DNA of 64,000 nucleotides, from positions 138,013,599-138,077,598 of the forward strand of contig CM035806.1 of NCBI GenBank assembly GCA_020466095.1, read 5' to 3'. The stretch is from Chlorops oryzae (lineage: Eukaryota; Arthropoda; Insecta; Diptera; Chloropidae). Both the position numbers and the translations under genes were made by a program. The notes under the pieces are model-generated. The model ran no database searches. It was not told where the DNA came from and saw nothing but the letters and a program-made list of their open reading frames with translations. Below are positions 53,818 through 64,000 of the stretch, piece by piece; position 1 is the first letter of the stretch, and each line of letters starts with the position of its first letter.

Positions 53818-54769
53818 CACAGGCCGACATCAAAAATCCCCTTTGAAATTGAAGTAGTGATTCTATTAGATTTTTGTGTGCTGAAAAATTGAAAATTTTC
53901 CACAAAAAATTCCATCACGTCAGAATTTCGAGAAAATCGCGTAAGAGTTTTTAATGACCATTGCTTTTTTGAAACTCGTTTTGCTCGTATATGGCTTAAA
54001 AGATTTTAAAATAATTAAATTGCTTATAATAGAGCGAACAAAATTAACATTCGTTCTTCTTGAGGTCAAATGAGCTCATTGTTTTCTCTTAAAATGCATA
54101 CATTCAAGCTTATATAGTGACCAAAAGCTGTGTAGGGGCAGTAAACGTAGTCAGCTATGGAATTACGCAAATGTAAATCAGAACTTTATTTTTCCCTGAT
54201 CCAATATTTCAAATCCATCTAGTAATTTCTTCTTTTTCAAACGAAAAAAACAAGTGAATTTTTCATTTCCAACTTGTATTATGTTATGTATACGAATCTC
54301 CAATTTGAGTTGCTTTAGAAAAACTTTTATATCCTGGAAACTGTTTGTGCTGCAGTTCTTAGATTTGACATATGTACACACAATTGATTAGCCAACAATC
54401 TAAAATATCGTTTTTGGAAGAGGGACTGCTAATGGGTGGGCTATGTTCATTCAAAGTCCAAAAAAACTGAAAATCGTTCATTTTACACCATTCATTTAAC
54501 GTTTTGTTAGTTATTTTTGATGTCATATTAAAGAATGATGTTTTAAGAACATAAAAGATCTAAAAATTTTAAAATATTTTAAGCCATATACGAGCAAAAC
54601 GAGTTTCAAAAAAGCAATGGTCGTTAAAAACTCTTACGCGATTTTCTCGAAATTCTGACGTGATGAAATTTTTTTTGAAAACTTTAAATTTTTCAGCACA
54701 CAAAAACCTAATAGAATTACTACTGCAACTCAAAACGGGAGAGTAAAATTTCAATTTTGCAGGCCTGTG
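53818..54769. mobile_element. Long-inverted-repeat element with TTA duplications
   Basis: The arms 53818-54012 and 54575-54769 are imperfect inverted repeats of about 195 bp, starting CACAGGCC at both ends. Highly matching blocks include CGAGAAAATCGCGTAAGAG and TTTGAAACTCGTTTTGCTCG. TTA occurs on both sides (53815-53817, 54770-54772). The central 560 bp are non-coding. This could be a fold-back or a Harbinger-type non-autonomous element. Confidence 0.75.
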
Positions 54770-55234
54770 TTATTCAAGAATCGTATTCGAAATTTACTTT
54801 TAGGGAAAAAATTCTCAAACCTTTGATTTATGTTTTGCTGGGTTATAAAACGTATGTTTTTGCACGCAGTCATCTGCTTGACTATTTCTGTGGCAATACA
54901 GAATAACTGCTTAAGTCGACTTAAGCTCAAAATGATTTATTGAAAACATTGATCAATAAATAAATGTCAGTAAAATCTCTACTTTCCACTCTTATTACCA
55001 ACAATTTGATTCAAAAAATGAGATTCCATTTGACATAGGAAGGCATACGAATTGAGTTTCTTTAAGCCGCTTTTTCTCTAAACACCAAATTACGACTTAA
55101 GCAGTTATTTATATTACCATTGGTTTGTTGTTTCTTTTCGATTACTTACCAGAATTTAAAATTTTCACTTTCTTGAGTAAATAAATGAAACTCAATAACA
55201 TAGAATGGTTTTTAAAAATTAGTCAAATACCCTA

Positions 55235-57217
55235 TTGTAGGAAAATGTATTGCCACACAATTAGATACAGACGCAGGAAAGCAGGCAGCAATACGAGTGT
55301 CGAATAGCGAAACTTTGCAAAGTAAACCTAAGGCGAAAAATGGATACATTTGCGTGAAACAGCATAACGAATACTTTGTTAGCTGTTATGCAGAGGGGAC
55401 GGCTGTCCAGCTGGCCAAGTAAATGGAGCAGGCATGGGATGCCATCAGTGTCTAAATGCAATTCGTGCCGTAGAAAGCAACCGGTTTATTGGTGGACAGA
55501 GGAGATAGAGAACCTACGAAAAGCGTGCTTAAAGCAAAGGAGAAGGTCGAAACGAGCCAGACGACGCCAAGACTATCAGGAGCGGCATGCCGAGCTTGCA
55601 ATCGACAACGAGAATTTTGAATGTCCATGCAGCAAAGCTCAGCGCAATGCTTTTAGTTACAACAAAATAGCGTAATCGGCGATCCCTGGGGACTCGCATA
55701 TAAAAGAGTAATTGAAAAATAAGAAGGTCTAGACCACCAAGACCGGCCGACCACCAGGGTCAGACGGTGTTCATAACGTTCTTTTGAAATCGGCTATAAT
55801 AGCAAAGCCACAATTTTTTGCGGGTTTTTGCAATAAACGTCTACAAGAAGGCACTTTATCGTCTCACTGGAAAGTGCAATGGTTAGGTTTTCTACTGGAG
55901 CGACGACAAACCTGACCAACCGTCGTTCTATAGACCTTTGTTTATTGTGCGATCGACTACAAGAAAATATTGAGCTCAGTAATATGCTGTCGGATAGACA
56001 GAACTGCTTCCGAAATCCTAGGTATACGCTAGACGCGATCAGAAAAGTATTGTCGATAGCCTCCGAAGGATGCAATTCGGCGAAGTGGGAGAATGTTTTG
56101 TTGTCCCTTGACAATTCCCAACTAAGTGTTCATCAGTACACGTATTGGATCAAATTGAAAGTGTAGTATTATATAAGGTATGCACGAAATATCCTAATCT
56201 AAGTGTAAAAATGGTACCGCGGGGTCGTTTGGGTACGGCCCATTGGGGAGTATCACGAGGGCTGTTGGTATTTATAAGGAAAGCATAGCTCCGAAACTCG
56301 ACCAAGGTTTGCCAATTTGGTCAATATTCCACTGATGAGGCGGAATTGGTACACATTCGTTTATGGCAGGCATTTCACTGAAGACTTAAAGTCAGATGGG
56401 ATCTAACGGGCAGGGTACTCACTTAAAACAATTCAAAATTTTCCGCTGCAAATGACAATGTGCCAGTATGCCTCCAACACATCATTAGTAACAAAAGACT
56501 TTTAAAGTATGACACGGAAAAGGGAACTAAAGAGTACCAAATTCCGGGCGATGTTCTCTAAGGCTCAGTGCAAGGTCGTACGCTGGGTAATGTCCATATC
56601 CTGGAAAAAAAGTGTAACGGTGCAGCAGGAAAAGTGCAACAATGACTTGCTTATGCGGCCGAGAGCTAGCAGCTTTGAAAACGGGGGCAGTTCTGATCAG
56701 CGCACACATAAAAAGGCAGAAACTGAAGTTAAATTTCGGAGTTTTCAAAAAAATTACATTTACATACTTGGTAATGCGTATTAACGTTAGAATAAGCTTA
56801 AAACATCCACTCTTACTAGCAAGCAAGCAAAACTTCTCCTTAATATAGGAGGACAGTATCCGGAGACGCAATCAATCTCATTGCAAAAAAAAATTCTGAT
56901 CGACCATCGAGCAAAATAGCTAGAATGAATATACAAAATTGAGAATGTCCGGGCGTTTGTAATACAAGCAACATAGTCAATGCATACTATAAGATAATGG
57001 ATACGCATAATGGTAGATGGACTCACGCCGCCATCCCAAATGTCGGAAGTGGGTATCATGGAAGCATGGAGAAGTGAACTGGAGAGCGCAGAACACATAA
57101 CCTTTAACTATGGAGCGTTTACAAACAAACGGCAAATTCTGCAGGACGAAATCGGCTGCAGGTGGACGGTCGGAAACATGGTAAATGAAATGTGCTCCTC
57201 AGAGACGAAACGGGGAG
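55235..57217 (+). pseudogene. R1-A ORF2 relic (endonuclease, reverse transcriptase, C-terminus)
   Basis: Seen in order: GKCIATQLDTDAGKQAAIRV and NEYFVSCYA (endonuclease), RKQPVYWWTEEIENLRKACL (linker), PPGSDGVHNVLLKSAIIAKP, LSDRQNCFRNPRYTLDAIRK and VLSIASEG (reverse transcriptase), YDTEKGTKEYQIPGDVL, and KRQILQDEIGCRWTVGNMVN with EMCSSETKRGA (C-terminus). The motifs sit in several frames with stops. The catalytic ADD box is not visible. Confidence 0.8.
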
Positions 57218-58221
57218 CAGAGAACTGCAGCGGTGTACTGCTACCGCTCGAACACCGCATCAATACTCATTTTTTCTATGACTCAAACTCAAAAATAACA
57301 TGAACCACTACTCAACGGTACCACTTCTACTCAAACGGCATAAGACGTTGAGCTCAATGAATCATTTCGATAACAGATGCTCGCAAACACCGCTTAATTT
57401 TCACTCGATCATAGCGATGTGTGCTCAAGATGAGTAAAAGTATATGCATGAAAAGGAATATAGCGGTGTGAGTATAACTCGCCAACGCAAGCACAGCTAT
57501 ATCGTGCGTACGACCGCCTGGTATAAGCGGTGTTACGACTAACGCTGTTGAGTGACGAAAACATCGCATCTACCGCCACTATTTTTACAGTTATATTTTA
57601 GGAAAACGATCAAAAAATGATTTCCGCGATACCAGTAGGAAATTTTGTCATACGATTTTAACTCATAGCCATAAACACATGAAGCAAAAGTGGTGTGAAC
57701 ATCATTCATTTTTCTATGCACGTGTCCGAGCATATCGTCTGGGTTGTTGAAAGAAAAAGAACAATTGCACTCTCTCTATGAAATCATAGTTTTGGCATTG
57801 CCTCAGTTTGCTTGTACACGAAACTGAGAGAAGAGCGTAAGGAAAACATGCAAAATGAGAGAGTACAAATGCGCTACTGCGTGCCGAGCTTAAGCTTATA
57901 AGCGCCGTAGAATTATTTTTTCCGGTGCTACTCATTTTTTTGCAGTGATTGAGTTTGAGTTAGCGGTGTTTGCGGTGTTTCCATTAGGCTTCACTCGTAT
58001 CATCGCAGTAAAGCCGAATTTGACGAACGGCGGTGATAAACGAAGTAAGTACTGACAAACTTCATAGTCGGGTGTATGAGTGTATAACACACAATTCACT
58101 GCACTATTGAGCGCGTGCTCGGACCAACTATCGCTTACTTTGCGGTGGCGGTACATACTCATACCGCGTTTTTTATGAGTGCATCGCAAGTCAGAAAATC
58201 ATGACCGCTTGCAGTTCTCTG
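57218..58221. mobile_element. hAT-type non-autonomous element, 1004 bp, 8-bp duplication
   Basis: Perfect duplications ACGGGGAG (57210-57217 and 58222-58229) flank ends CAGAGAACTGCAGCGGT and, inverted, ACCGCTTGCAGTTCTCTG. GCGGTGT and ACACCGC words recur near both ends as subterminal repeats. I see no transposase. Excising the element with one duplication restores the R1-A C-terminal frame (ETKRGA to VKKFAAM). Confidence 0.92.
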
Positions 58222-58659
58222 ACGGGGAGCAGTAAAAAAGTTCGCTGCAATGGTGATAAAAAAAAGCTGAAGAAGAACGAAAGAGTCGGCAACAATAACA
58301 TGAGTACCATTCGAATGGTGTACGGTAAGGTGCACAGATCGTACATCTTACAGACTAATCTTAATTAAAATTTTGAACAGTTTAAGCTTAAACGCATGAA
58401 ATATATCACTTAAATCTGTAGAAGAAGAATAACTATTGCAAGATCGAATATATCGTGCGATGAGTTCATTGTAAGCATAGACTGTTCGTTGAACCGAGTC
58501 AACGGGCAAACGAGATTGCCTCAGTAGACGAAAAGGACAAAAACGAAGAAATTTAGTGGCCACTTCTTCACAATCTATATTGCAGTTAATGATGTTAAAT
58601 GCAAATATTAAATATTTAATATAATAAAGTATTACATTAATAAATGTTATATTAATATA

Positions 58660-59260
58660 AAAATATTACCAATAATAAATTATATTTGCGCCTATCTTCT
58701 TGAGATAACAAGGGAAGCAATTTACGTCTGGCTGTGTAAATGGGAAGAACGTCAAGCCAACGTAATTTCTTAAGTGCGATTTCCTCAAATACTTTTTAAA
58801 TTAATTGCAATGCAAATTCAAAATAAAAGAGCAGTACTCCAAGCGACCTCGTATGAGAGCAATGTATAGGGACTTTAATGAGAGGTGGTCTTTGAAATGT
58901 TCGGAATTTCTCCTAATAACCCGAATTTAACCAAAGGATTTTGAGACAAAATAGTCGATTTGTTTTGAGTATGTTAACTTGGAGTCAGGGATACGATCGT
59001 ATAGAGAGTATTCAAAATGAATTTCTTCGGATTTTCCAGAACAAGATACTTGACGATATTTCTCAATACCCAGATGGAGATGATTACTTGTGCACCAATC
59101 AGATCATCAATAAATAAAAGACACCTAGATTAAATCATTTATAAATAATAAAAACAGCAATGGCTCACAAGGAGCGCCCCGCGGTATACCAGAACATGCG
59201 TTAATGAAAGTGCTTGATTTCAAAGAGCCAATTTCGAATAGAAGCTTCCTAGTTTTGAGG
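58660..59260 (-). pseudogene. Jockey-clade reverse transcriptase relic
   Basis: The - strand shows GIPRGAPCEPLLFLLFINDL (the block usually S-G-V-P-Q-G-S..GPLLF..FINDL), then CLLFIDDLIGAQV (catalytic box region), RGRLEYCSFILN, and, near 58780-58700, KKLRWLDVLPIYTARRKLLP. These correspond to the reverse transcriptase and C-terminal part of Jockey-like elements, with several stops and frame changes. Borders unknown. Confidence 0.55.
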
Positions 59261-60418
59261 AAGCTGGCAGGGGAATGTAGTAAAGAGCTTCTAAAAGAAA
59301 GCTTTTGAAAAATCCCCTTAAATAACGTCAGTTTACTCTTGAGATTTGAACGAAGCGCAAAAGTTACACGACCGCCACGTTCAACGATCAACCCATGATA
59401 CAAGAAAACAAGACAGCGCCACTTCAGGCCGATGACGAAACAAATCAAAACTGTTGAAATGTTGTTGTTGTTTTGCATGTTAAATCGGCTGTTTATTTTC
59501 GGATGCGAATTTTGGTTCTATTTGAAGGTTAAGACAACATATTTTTATATCAACGTGTAAAGAAATGTTTGAACAAAAATAGAAAAATATATTTCGTTAA
59601 AAAAATCAACTTTTTCATTAATAATTTTGCATTCAAAGAGCCACTTGCTGGAAACGCGCAAGTGCTCTGAGCGATAATATCGAAGGCGGAGCATCGCAAT
59701 TTTTTCCGCTGTTGTCAAACCAAAGCCGGTTGGGCTACTATGCGATCGCTCCGACGCAGCCAGACCGAAAGAGGTTTTACGCATTTTTCAAACTTCGCAC
59801 AAGTGAAACTTTTTACAATAAATTATGCATGAAAAAGATATTATTTTACGAAACCTGAATTTTGAATTTTTCTTGGCACATTTCTCTATATACTAATGCA
59901 TAAATCGATAATAAATAATAAAAATTAAAAGAGATATTGGGATTTTAAGATAAAAAGTCGTAGAATAGTATGGGAAACAACAACAATGCCGCTTTCTTTT
60001 ATGAGTTTCGTCATTTTCGCTCTCTGAGAGAATGCTTCAAAATAGCGGTACCGGAAGTGCCGCTATCTTGTTCTCTTGTATCATGCGATCAACCATCAAA
60101 TCAACGATCACCATCATTTGATCGCATTTAAAAATGTCGCAAACATGAAATATCGTGCCAAATACTTCTCAAGAACTAATACGCGGTTTTGCTATAACGT
60201 TGAAATGGACGTTCCTTATTGGCTAATTCAAATGACGGGAGCTCCATTAAGCTCCCATATACACTCAGATGCCAATGGCACGAAATTTATTTTTGCGACG
60301 GTTGTAAATACGCGGTATTGTAGATTGCTGTCACGCGCTTTTGCAGTCGCAACGATGATATATCTTACGTGGCATATCGCACGTGACAGATTTAATTAAT
60401 ATATTTTCGGTTGAGATA
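59261..60418. other. No recognised gene
   Basis: One short stem-loop (AGAGCCACTTGC...GCAAGTGCTCT, 59638-59669) and some short palindromic words near 59990-60130. The + strand frame at 60076-60399 has no recognisable similarity. Confidence 0.4.
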
Positions 60419-61704
60419 TTAGGTGTAGTAAAAAGAAATCCATTATTTTTCCAATAGATGGCGTTATTTATCTGCATCTCGCGTTGTATAAGTCCGATCG
60501 TGTTCCGCTAGGGGGCATTAAAAAGATGACAGTTCCTACTAAAAAAGCTTTTTTGACACTTTTTGATTGATTGATTCAGTTTTGTTTGAGAGCTTGTCAA
60601 AGATGGACATCAGCAAAGAGAAAATTCGCTACATTTTACAGTTTTTCTTCGATAAGGGAGAAAACGCAAGCCAGGCGCTGAAAATGTGAATAGCGTTTAT
60701 GGACCTGATACTGTAACAGCCAATCAATGCGCAATTTTGGTTTCGTCGATTCCGTTCCGGTAAACTTCGATGTCAAGGATGCACCACGCACTGGAAGGCC
60801 AATTGTCGAAAATGTCGATAAAATCATGGAAATTATCGAGTCCGACCGTCATGTTAGCACTGTTTCGATTGCAAAAGAGCTAAAGATTGCACAAAAAACG
60901 TTTGGAACCATTTGAATAAGGCTGGATACACAAAGAAGCTCGATGTATGGGTGCCACACGAGTTAACGCAAAAAAAACCTCATAGACCGAATTTCCATCT
61001 GCGAATCGCTGCTGAACCGCAACAAAATCGACCCATTTCTGAAGCGGTTGGTGACTGGTGATGAAAAGTGGGTCACTTACGACAACGTCAAGCGAAAACG
61101 GTCGTGGTCGAAACACGGTGAACCGGCGGAAACGGTGGCCAAGCCAGGATTGACGGCCAGAAAGGTTTTGCTGTGTGTTTGGTGGGATTGGCAGGGAATT
61201 ATCTACTATGAGCTGCTCCCATACGGCAAAACTCTTAACTCGGAACTCTACTGTCAACAATTGGACCGTCTGAAGGAAGCAATCGCCCATAAGCGGCCAG
61301 CTTTGGCCAATAGGAGAGGAATTGTGTTCCATCAGGACAACGCCAGGCCACACACATCGATAGTGACTCGCCAGAAGCTCCGGGAGTTTGGTTGGGAGGT
61401 TCTTCTGCATCCACCTTATAGTCCGGACCTGGCACCAAGTGATTACCATCTGTTCCTGTCCATGGCGAACAATTTTGCTGGTGAAACATTCGCTTCAAGA
61501 GAGGCTTCTGAAATTCGACTGTCTCAATTTGTTGCTAATAGGAACGAGGGCTTCTATGAGAGAGGCATAAAAGAGGCCTTTAAAATGGCAACAAGTTATC
61601 GAACAAAACGGCGCATATTTGACCTAAATCGGGTCATTCTAACTATCTTAAATAAAGCCCTCAATTTAATGCAAAAATGATGGATTTCTTTTTACTACAC
61701 ATAA
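60419..61704 (+). mobile_element. Mariner, mellifera/cecropia-like type, copy 3
   Basis: It is 1286 bp, starting TTAGGTGTAGTAAAAAG and ending CTACACATAA, with TA outside (60417-60418, 61705-61706). It is the best preserved of the three copies of this family. The family is distinct from the irritans type: it starts MDISKEK rather than MEKKEF and has different end sequences. Confidence 0.95.
60603..61677 (+). pseudogene. Mariner transposase, N-terminal frameshifts, intact catalytic half
   Basis: From the ATG at 60603 (MDISKEKIRYILQFFFDKGE) a one-base deletion after NASQA ends the frame. Single-base insertions or losses follow near 60727, 60763, 60899 and 61033. From 61048 the frame is open for 210 codons to the end: TGDEKWVTYDN, VFHQDNARPHTS and YSPDLAPSDYH supply the three catalytic Asp, with 34 residues between the second and third as in mariners. 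It ends NKALNLMQK. Inactive because of the 5' half. Confidence 0.92.
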
Positions 61705-61706
61705 TA

Positions 61707-62391
61707 TAATATATTTATATAAAAAAATCCAGGTTAAATTTATCCTTATTACGTACTTATTCAGCGTTAAGTTTTCGCTGCCACCTAAGACTGTTACAAA
61801 CTGGTAAGATTCCCATTTTTTGCCTTTAATGAATATGCAGCCCATTCTTCAATATTTTTTAGCTTCTCCTTCAATTTCATCGTTGCATCATAACGACTTC
61901 TAGCCCTTAACTAATTCTGTTATATATATTTATATTCCTTTTGTTTTTTGTGCACCAGCGACTGACAAATAATAAACCACGAAAACAAACAATGTGTTTG
62001 GTCATCGTACGTGACACTAGAACAGCATCCAAGGAAAATTTTAAAAAAGCGCGATTCGTGCACTTTTTAGACAATACGTTTGATCTCAAATGTTGAGAGG
62101 CGCGATGAAGTTGAAAAAAAAACGGACTTGACTTTATTTTAAATATATGAATGAAGGAATGCCTTTGAAATTTGGGGTATATACCCAATTCTGCGCATAA
62201 GGCTAAGGCCTTAAAAACATTGTCAGCTTAAGCTAATTGATTATATTTTTGTTTTACGCAACTAACTGTTATTATAGCGGAAAATCTAGCATAAATTCAC
62301 GTAAAGTTTACATCCTGTGTACGTGGCTGAGCACGCACAAACTTAGTTCAGAAAATGAGTACTTCGTGAATAAATACTTCTTCTTGCGTAT
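61707..62391. other. No recognised gene
   Basis: AT-rich spacer between the mariner and an RTE fragment. Nothing supportable seen. Confidence 0.45.
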
Positions 62392-62742
62392 TTAAATATC
62401 TGGGCCAATCCTGGGGTTCGTAAAACGCGACCAGTTTCGCAATTTTGTCCTTTTTGTTGCATCATCCGAGGTGTGTCCTACAGCATCAAGGTCCCATTTT
62501 ACTGTGTCCATCCAACGCTGTTTTGGACGCTCCGGTTGTCTGCAATCTTGAATTTCCAGTGCGTAGCCTTTCTCTGCCAAACTCTCCTCATATTCTCTTT
62601 GGACGTGTCCATACCAGCGTAGCCTTGCTTCCCACATTTTCCTAATTTGCGCAACTCCATAACGGCTAAGGATGTCCACGTTTGGAACATGATCAAGACG
62701 AGAGTCAGTCCGGATATCTTTTTTTCCATAACACACCGTCAA
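62392..62742 (-). pseudogene. RTE-like C-terminal fragment
   Basis: The 116-codon frame contains RLDHVPNVDILSRYGVAQIR, WEARLRWYGHVQREYEESLA and ERPKQRWMDTVKWDLDAVGH. This tail (RLRW.GHV....K....W.D....DL) is typical of RTE-type and related retroelement proteins downstream of the reverse transcriptase. No reverse transcriptase is seen upstream, as expected for a 5'-truncated copy. It differs from the RTE element at 9480-15560. Confidence 0.7.
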
Positions 62743-63094
62743 CTAATACGTTGATTATGAAAACGAATTGTGCTCATTCAGTTCAATTCAGCTTGTAGCT
62801 TGTATAATTAACATAATTAACCTTCGAGTAAAATAATTTTGGTACAAGTAGACTAATTAATCTTTACGTTTGCTCTCAACGTAATTTGCCTTTATGATCT
62901 ACATATTTACGCAAGTCTAAGTTTTTGGCATTTCTTGATCTTCAAGTGAAAAATTTTTAAGTCCAAAATCGTTTTCTTAAAACACTTGCAGCTTCATAAA
63001 AGGAGGAACTTACTAAAATCGCACATTGTTAAAAAACATCGAATTATTTTAAATCGCATATTAATTCATAGACAAACCTTTTATTTTTTGTCAG
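62743..63094 (+). other. 3' end of intron 3, no gene
   Basis: AT-rich sequence ending in a T-rich tract and GTCAG before exon 4. Confidence 0.5.
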
Positions 63095-63196
63095 ATCAAA
63101 AATTTTGAAAAGACGGAGTGTTACGAGGAACGCAAAAAGCTCGCAAGGGAAATCTACGACAGCTTTATTATGGAGGAAATGCTGTCACACACATTT
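63095..63196 (+). CDS. Gprk1: Gprk1 exon 4
   Basis: The acceptor TTTTTTGTCAG|ATC and donor CATTT|GTATAC bound 102 bp (34 codons, phase 0 at both ends). The translation is [20 protein letters not shown] then [14 protein letters not shown], matching the RGS-homology domain of GRK2-type kinases (IK.YEK....EER...SREI.DSYIM.ELL). A 55-bp intron 4 follows. The donor is less perfect than the others, but phase and similarity on both sides support it. Confidence 0.92.
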
Positions 63197-63251
63197 GTAT
63201 ACATGAAAAATGTACCTCATACAGAATAACTAAAATCTTCTATTGTTGCAG

Positions 63252-63326
63252 GAGTATTCAAGAGAAGCTGTAGCAAGTGTACAAAAATATCTTTTAAAAA
63301 ACGAAGTCCCAATGGATTTGTTCGAG
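63252..63326 (+). CDS. Gprk1: Gprk1 exon 5
   Basis: The acceptor ATTGTTGCAG|GAG and donor TTCGAG|GTAAGA bound 75 bp. The translation is [20 protein letters not shown] then MDLFE, the late RGS-homology segment of GRK2-type kinases (A...VQ..L.K..VP.DLF). The five exons add to 441 bp, exactly 147 codons. The kinase and PH domains must lie to the right of this window; intron 5 starts at 63327 and is invaded by a mariner within 75 bp. Confidence 0.92.
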
Positions 63327-63400
63327 GTAAGAAGTTAATAAGTACAATAAAAATTTACACTTATTTGATTTTTCAACTTTCTACACCCAACAGCGCATTA

Positions 63401-63843
63401 CGAGGGCGGTTCAATAAGTACCCGTGTTAGAAATTAAGACACCATTTTTGCAAACAACATTTTTTTTATTTTTCAACATAGTCCTTTTTTATAAAGGTGC
63501 ACTTCTCCCAACGTTGCTGCCATTTTTTAACCCCTCCAAAAAATAGGAATTGTTGAACTCTCTATCTCGGCGATGACTTCCTCATTTGAGCCAAATTTTT
63601 TTCCCCGGAGCCATTTCTTCATGTTAGGGAACAAGAAAAAATTCTAGGGAGCCAGATCGGGCGAATAGGGGGCGCGCGGGTAAAATTCATAACGGAATTC
63701 ATGCAGTTTGGCGGCGACAACTCCTGTTAGTGCGTTATCGTGGTGAAACAGCACCTTATTTTTCGCCAAATGCGGCCGTGTCTCCTTAAATTTTTTGTCA
63801 AAGTGGTCCAATAACTCACTGTCATATTTTCCAGTGATCGTCA
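63401..63843 (-). mobile_element. Mariner relic of a third type (mauritiana-like)
   Basis: The end CGAGGGCGGTTCAATAAGT follows a TA at 63399-63400. On the - strand the transposase C-terminal half reads ITGKYDSELLDHFDKKFKET, KNKVLFHHDNAL (second catalytic Asp), APYSPDLAP followed by a stop, FFLFPNMKKW and KKFGSNEEVIAEIE. The third catalytic Asp position (APSD) reads stop plus Asn. It is interrupted at about 63843 by other sequence, so the 5' half is not seen here. Confidence 0.75.
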
Positions 63844-64000
63844 AGGGCGTAGCTAGAGAAAGAGTGCTCTGGTAGCGCTTATATTTGCCACAGTGGTATA
63901 TTGAGCAATTATAAGACATTAACCGAAATAAAATTTGGGGGGGCAAGAGGAAGTTTAGAGAGTTTTGGGCCAAAAACCCAAAAAATCGGACAAATTCATG
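63844..64000. other. Unidentified sequence interrupting the mariner
   Basis: From GTCAAGGGCGTAGCTAGAG onward the mariner similarity stops. A GGGGGGG run and no coding motif are seen before the window ends. It is probably the end of another insertion. Confidence 0.4.

Larger units (their letters stand above)
51000..55232. mobile_element. Composite insertion in R1-A with short inverted ends
   Basis: Both ends read GGGTAYTTGACT (51000 inward; inverted at 55221-55232) and TA lies outside each (50998-50999, 55233-55234). R1-A coding sequence resumes directly on either side, which is the stronger evidence for an insertion. It contains a Himar1-like mariner (51048-52329), a hAT remnant (52588-53714) and a long-inverted-repeat element (53818-54769). 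Removing these leaves about 0.9 kb without coding sequence. The superfamily is unknown. Confidence 0.5.
49930..58335 (+). mobile_element. R1-clade retrotransposon split by insertions (R1-A)
   Basis: On the + strand, ORF1 relics (about 49957-50885) are followed by the ORF2 endonuclease start (50896-50997), its continuation (55235-55420), the linker (55455-55675), reverse transcriptase pieces (55740-56830) and the C-terminus (57010-57217, then 58230-58300). Two insertions split it: 51000-55232 and 57218-58221. After the second, ETKRGA continues with VKKFAAMVIKK. The coding sequence has many stops and frameshifts. It lies in the same direction as Gprk1. Confidence 0.82.

Noticed and set aside
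60076..60399. Plus-strand 107-codon frame
   Set aside because: No similarity recognised; the surrounding sequence shows short palindromes and looks like non-coding repeat.

Overview
This window is a stretch of a higher-fly (Diptera) chromosome. It carries the 5' part of one host gene on the + strand, surrounded and interrupted by transposable elements. I recognise five coding exons that join in frame into the N-terminal 147 residues of a GRK2-type G protein-coupled receptor kinase (the fly gene Gprk1): 15721-15833, 49343-49419, 49482-49555, 63095-63196 and 63252-63326. Introns 2 and 4 are 62 and 55 bp. Introns 1 and 3 are about 33.5 and 13.5 kb and are filled with repeats, the architecture expected of a gene in or near heterochromatin. 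The fly assignment rests on the Gprk1 exons, an irritans-type mariner very close to my memory of horn-fly Himar1, and R1, LOA, Osvaldo/Ulysses-like and Penelope-like elements. I cannot name the species.

Layout. 1-15660, upstream of the coding start: small palindromic elements, a decayed mariner (2825-3983), a Penelope-like fragment with a GIY-YIG coding remnant and a hammerhead-ribozyme-like motif (4554-5540), palindromic elements nested three deep (5587-6522), two copies of one 234-bp element with perfect 8-bp target duplications, and an RTE-type retroelement (9480-15560, - strand) that holds a four-level nest: RTE > irritans mariner > solo LTR > a second type of mariner. 15663-15833: first coding exon. 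15834-49342, intron 1: an LTR retrotransposon with about 2-kb LTRs and intact gag and pol (16305-25956, - strand); a Tc1-like element; an R1 fragment; a hAT-type miniature element; and a 13-kb R1 element (34312 to about 47950, - strand) split by a LOA-clade element, a 1-kb palindromic element and a 2.2-kb DNA element whose spliced gene I cannot assign. 49343-49555: exons 2 and 3. 49556-63094, intron 3: another R1 element (+ strand) split by a composite insertion containing a full-length Himar1-like mariner, a hAT remnant and a long-inverted-repeat element, plus a second hAT-type element; then a Jockey relic, a mariner and an RTE C-terminal fragment. 63095-63326: exons 4 and 5. 63401-63843: a third type of mariner relic.

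Nearly all element genes are broken by frameshifts, stops or insertions. The exceptions are gag and pol of the LTR element; the Himar1-like copy lacks only one base-pair correction and has one small in-frame deletion. I found no tRNA, rRNA or CRISPR array. Boundaries were set by reading terminal repeats, target duplications and reading-frame continuity by eye. Family names come from recognised motifs, not searches.
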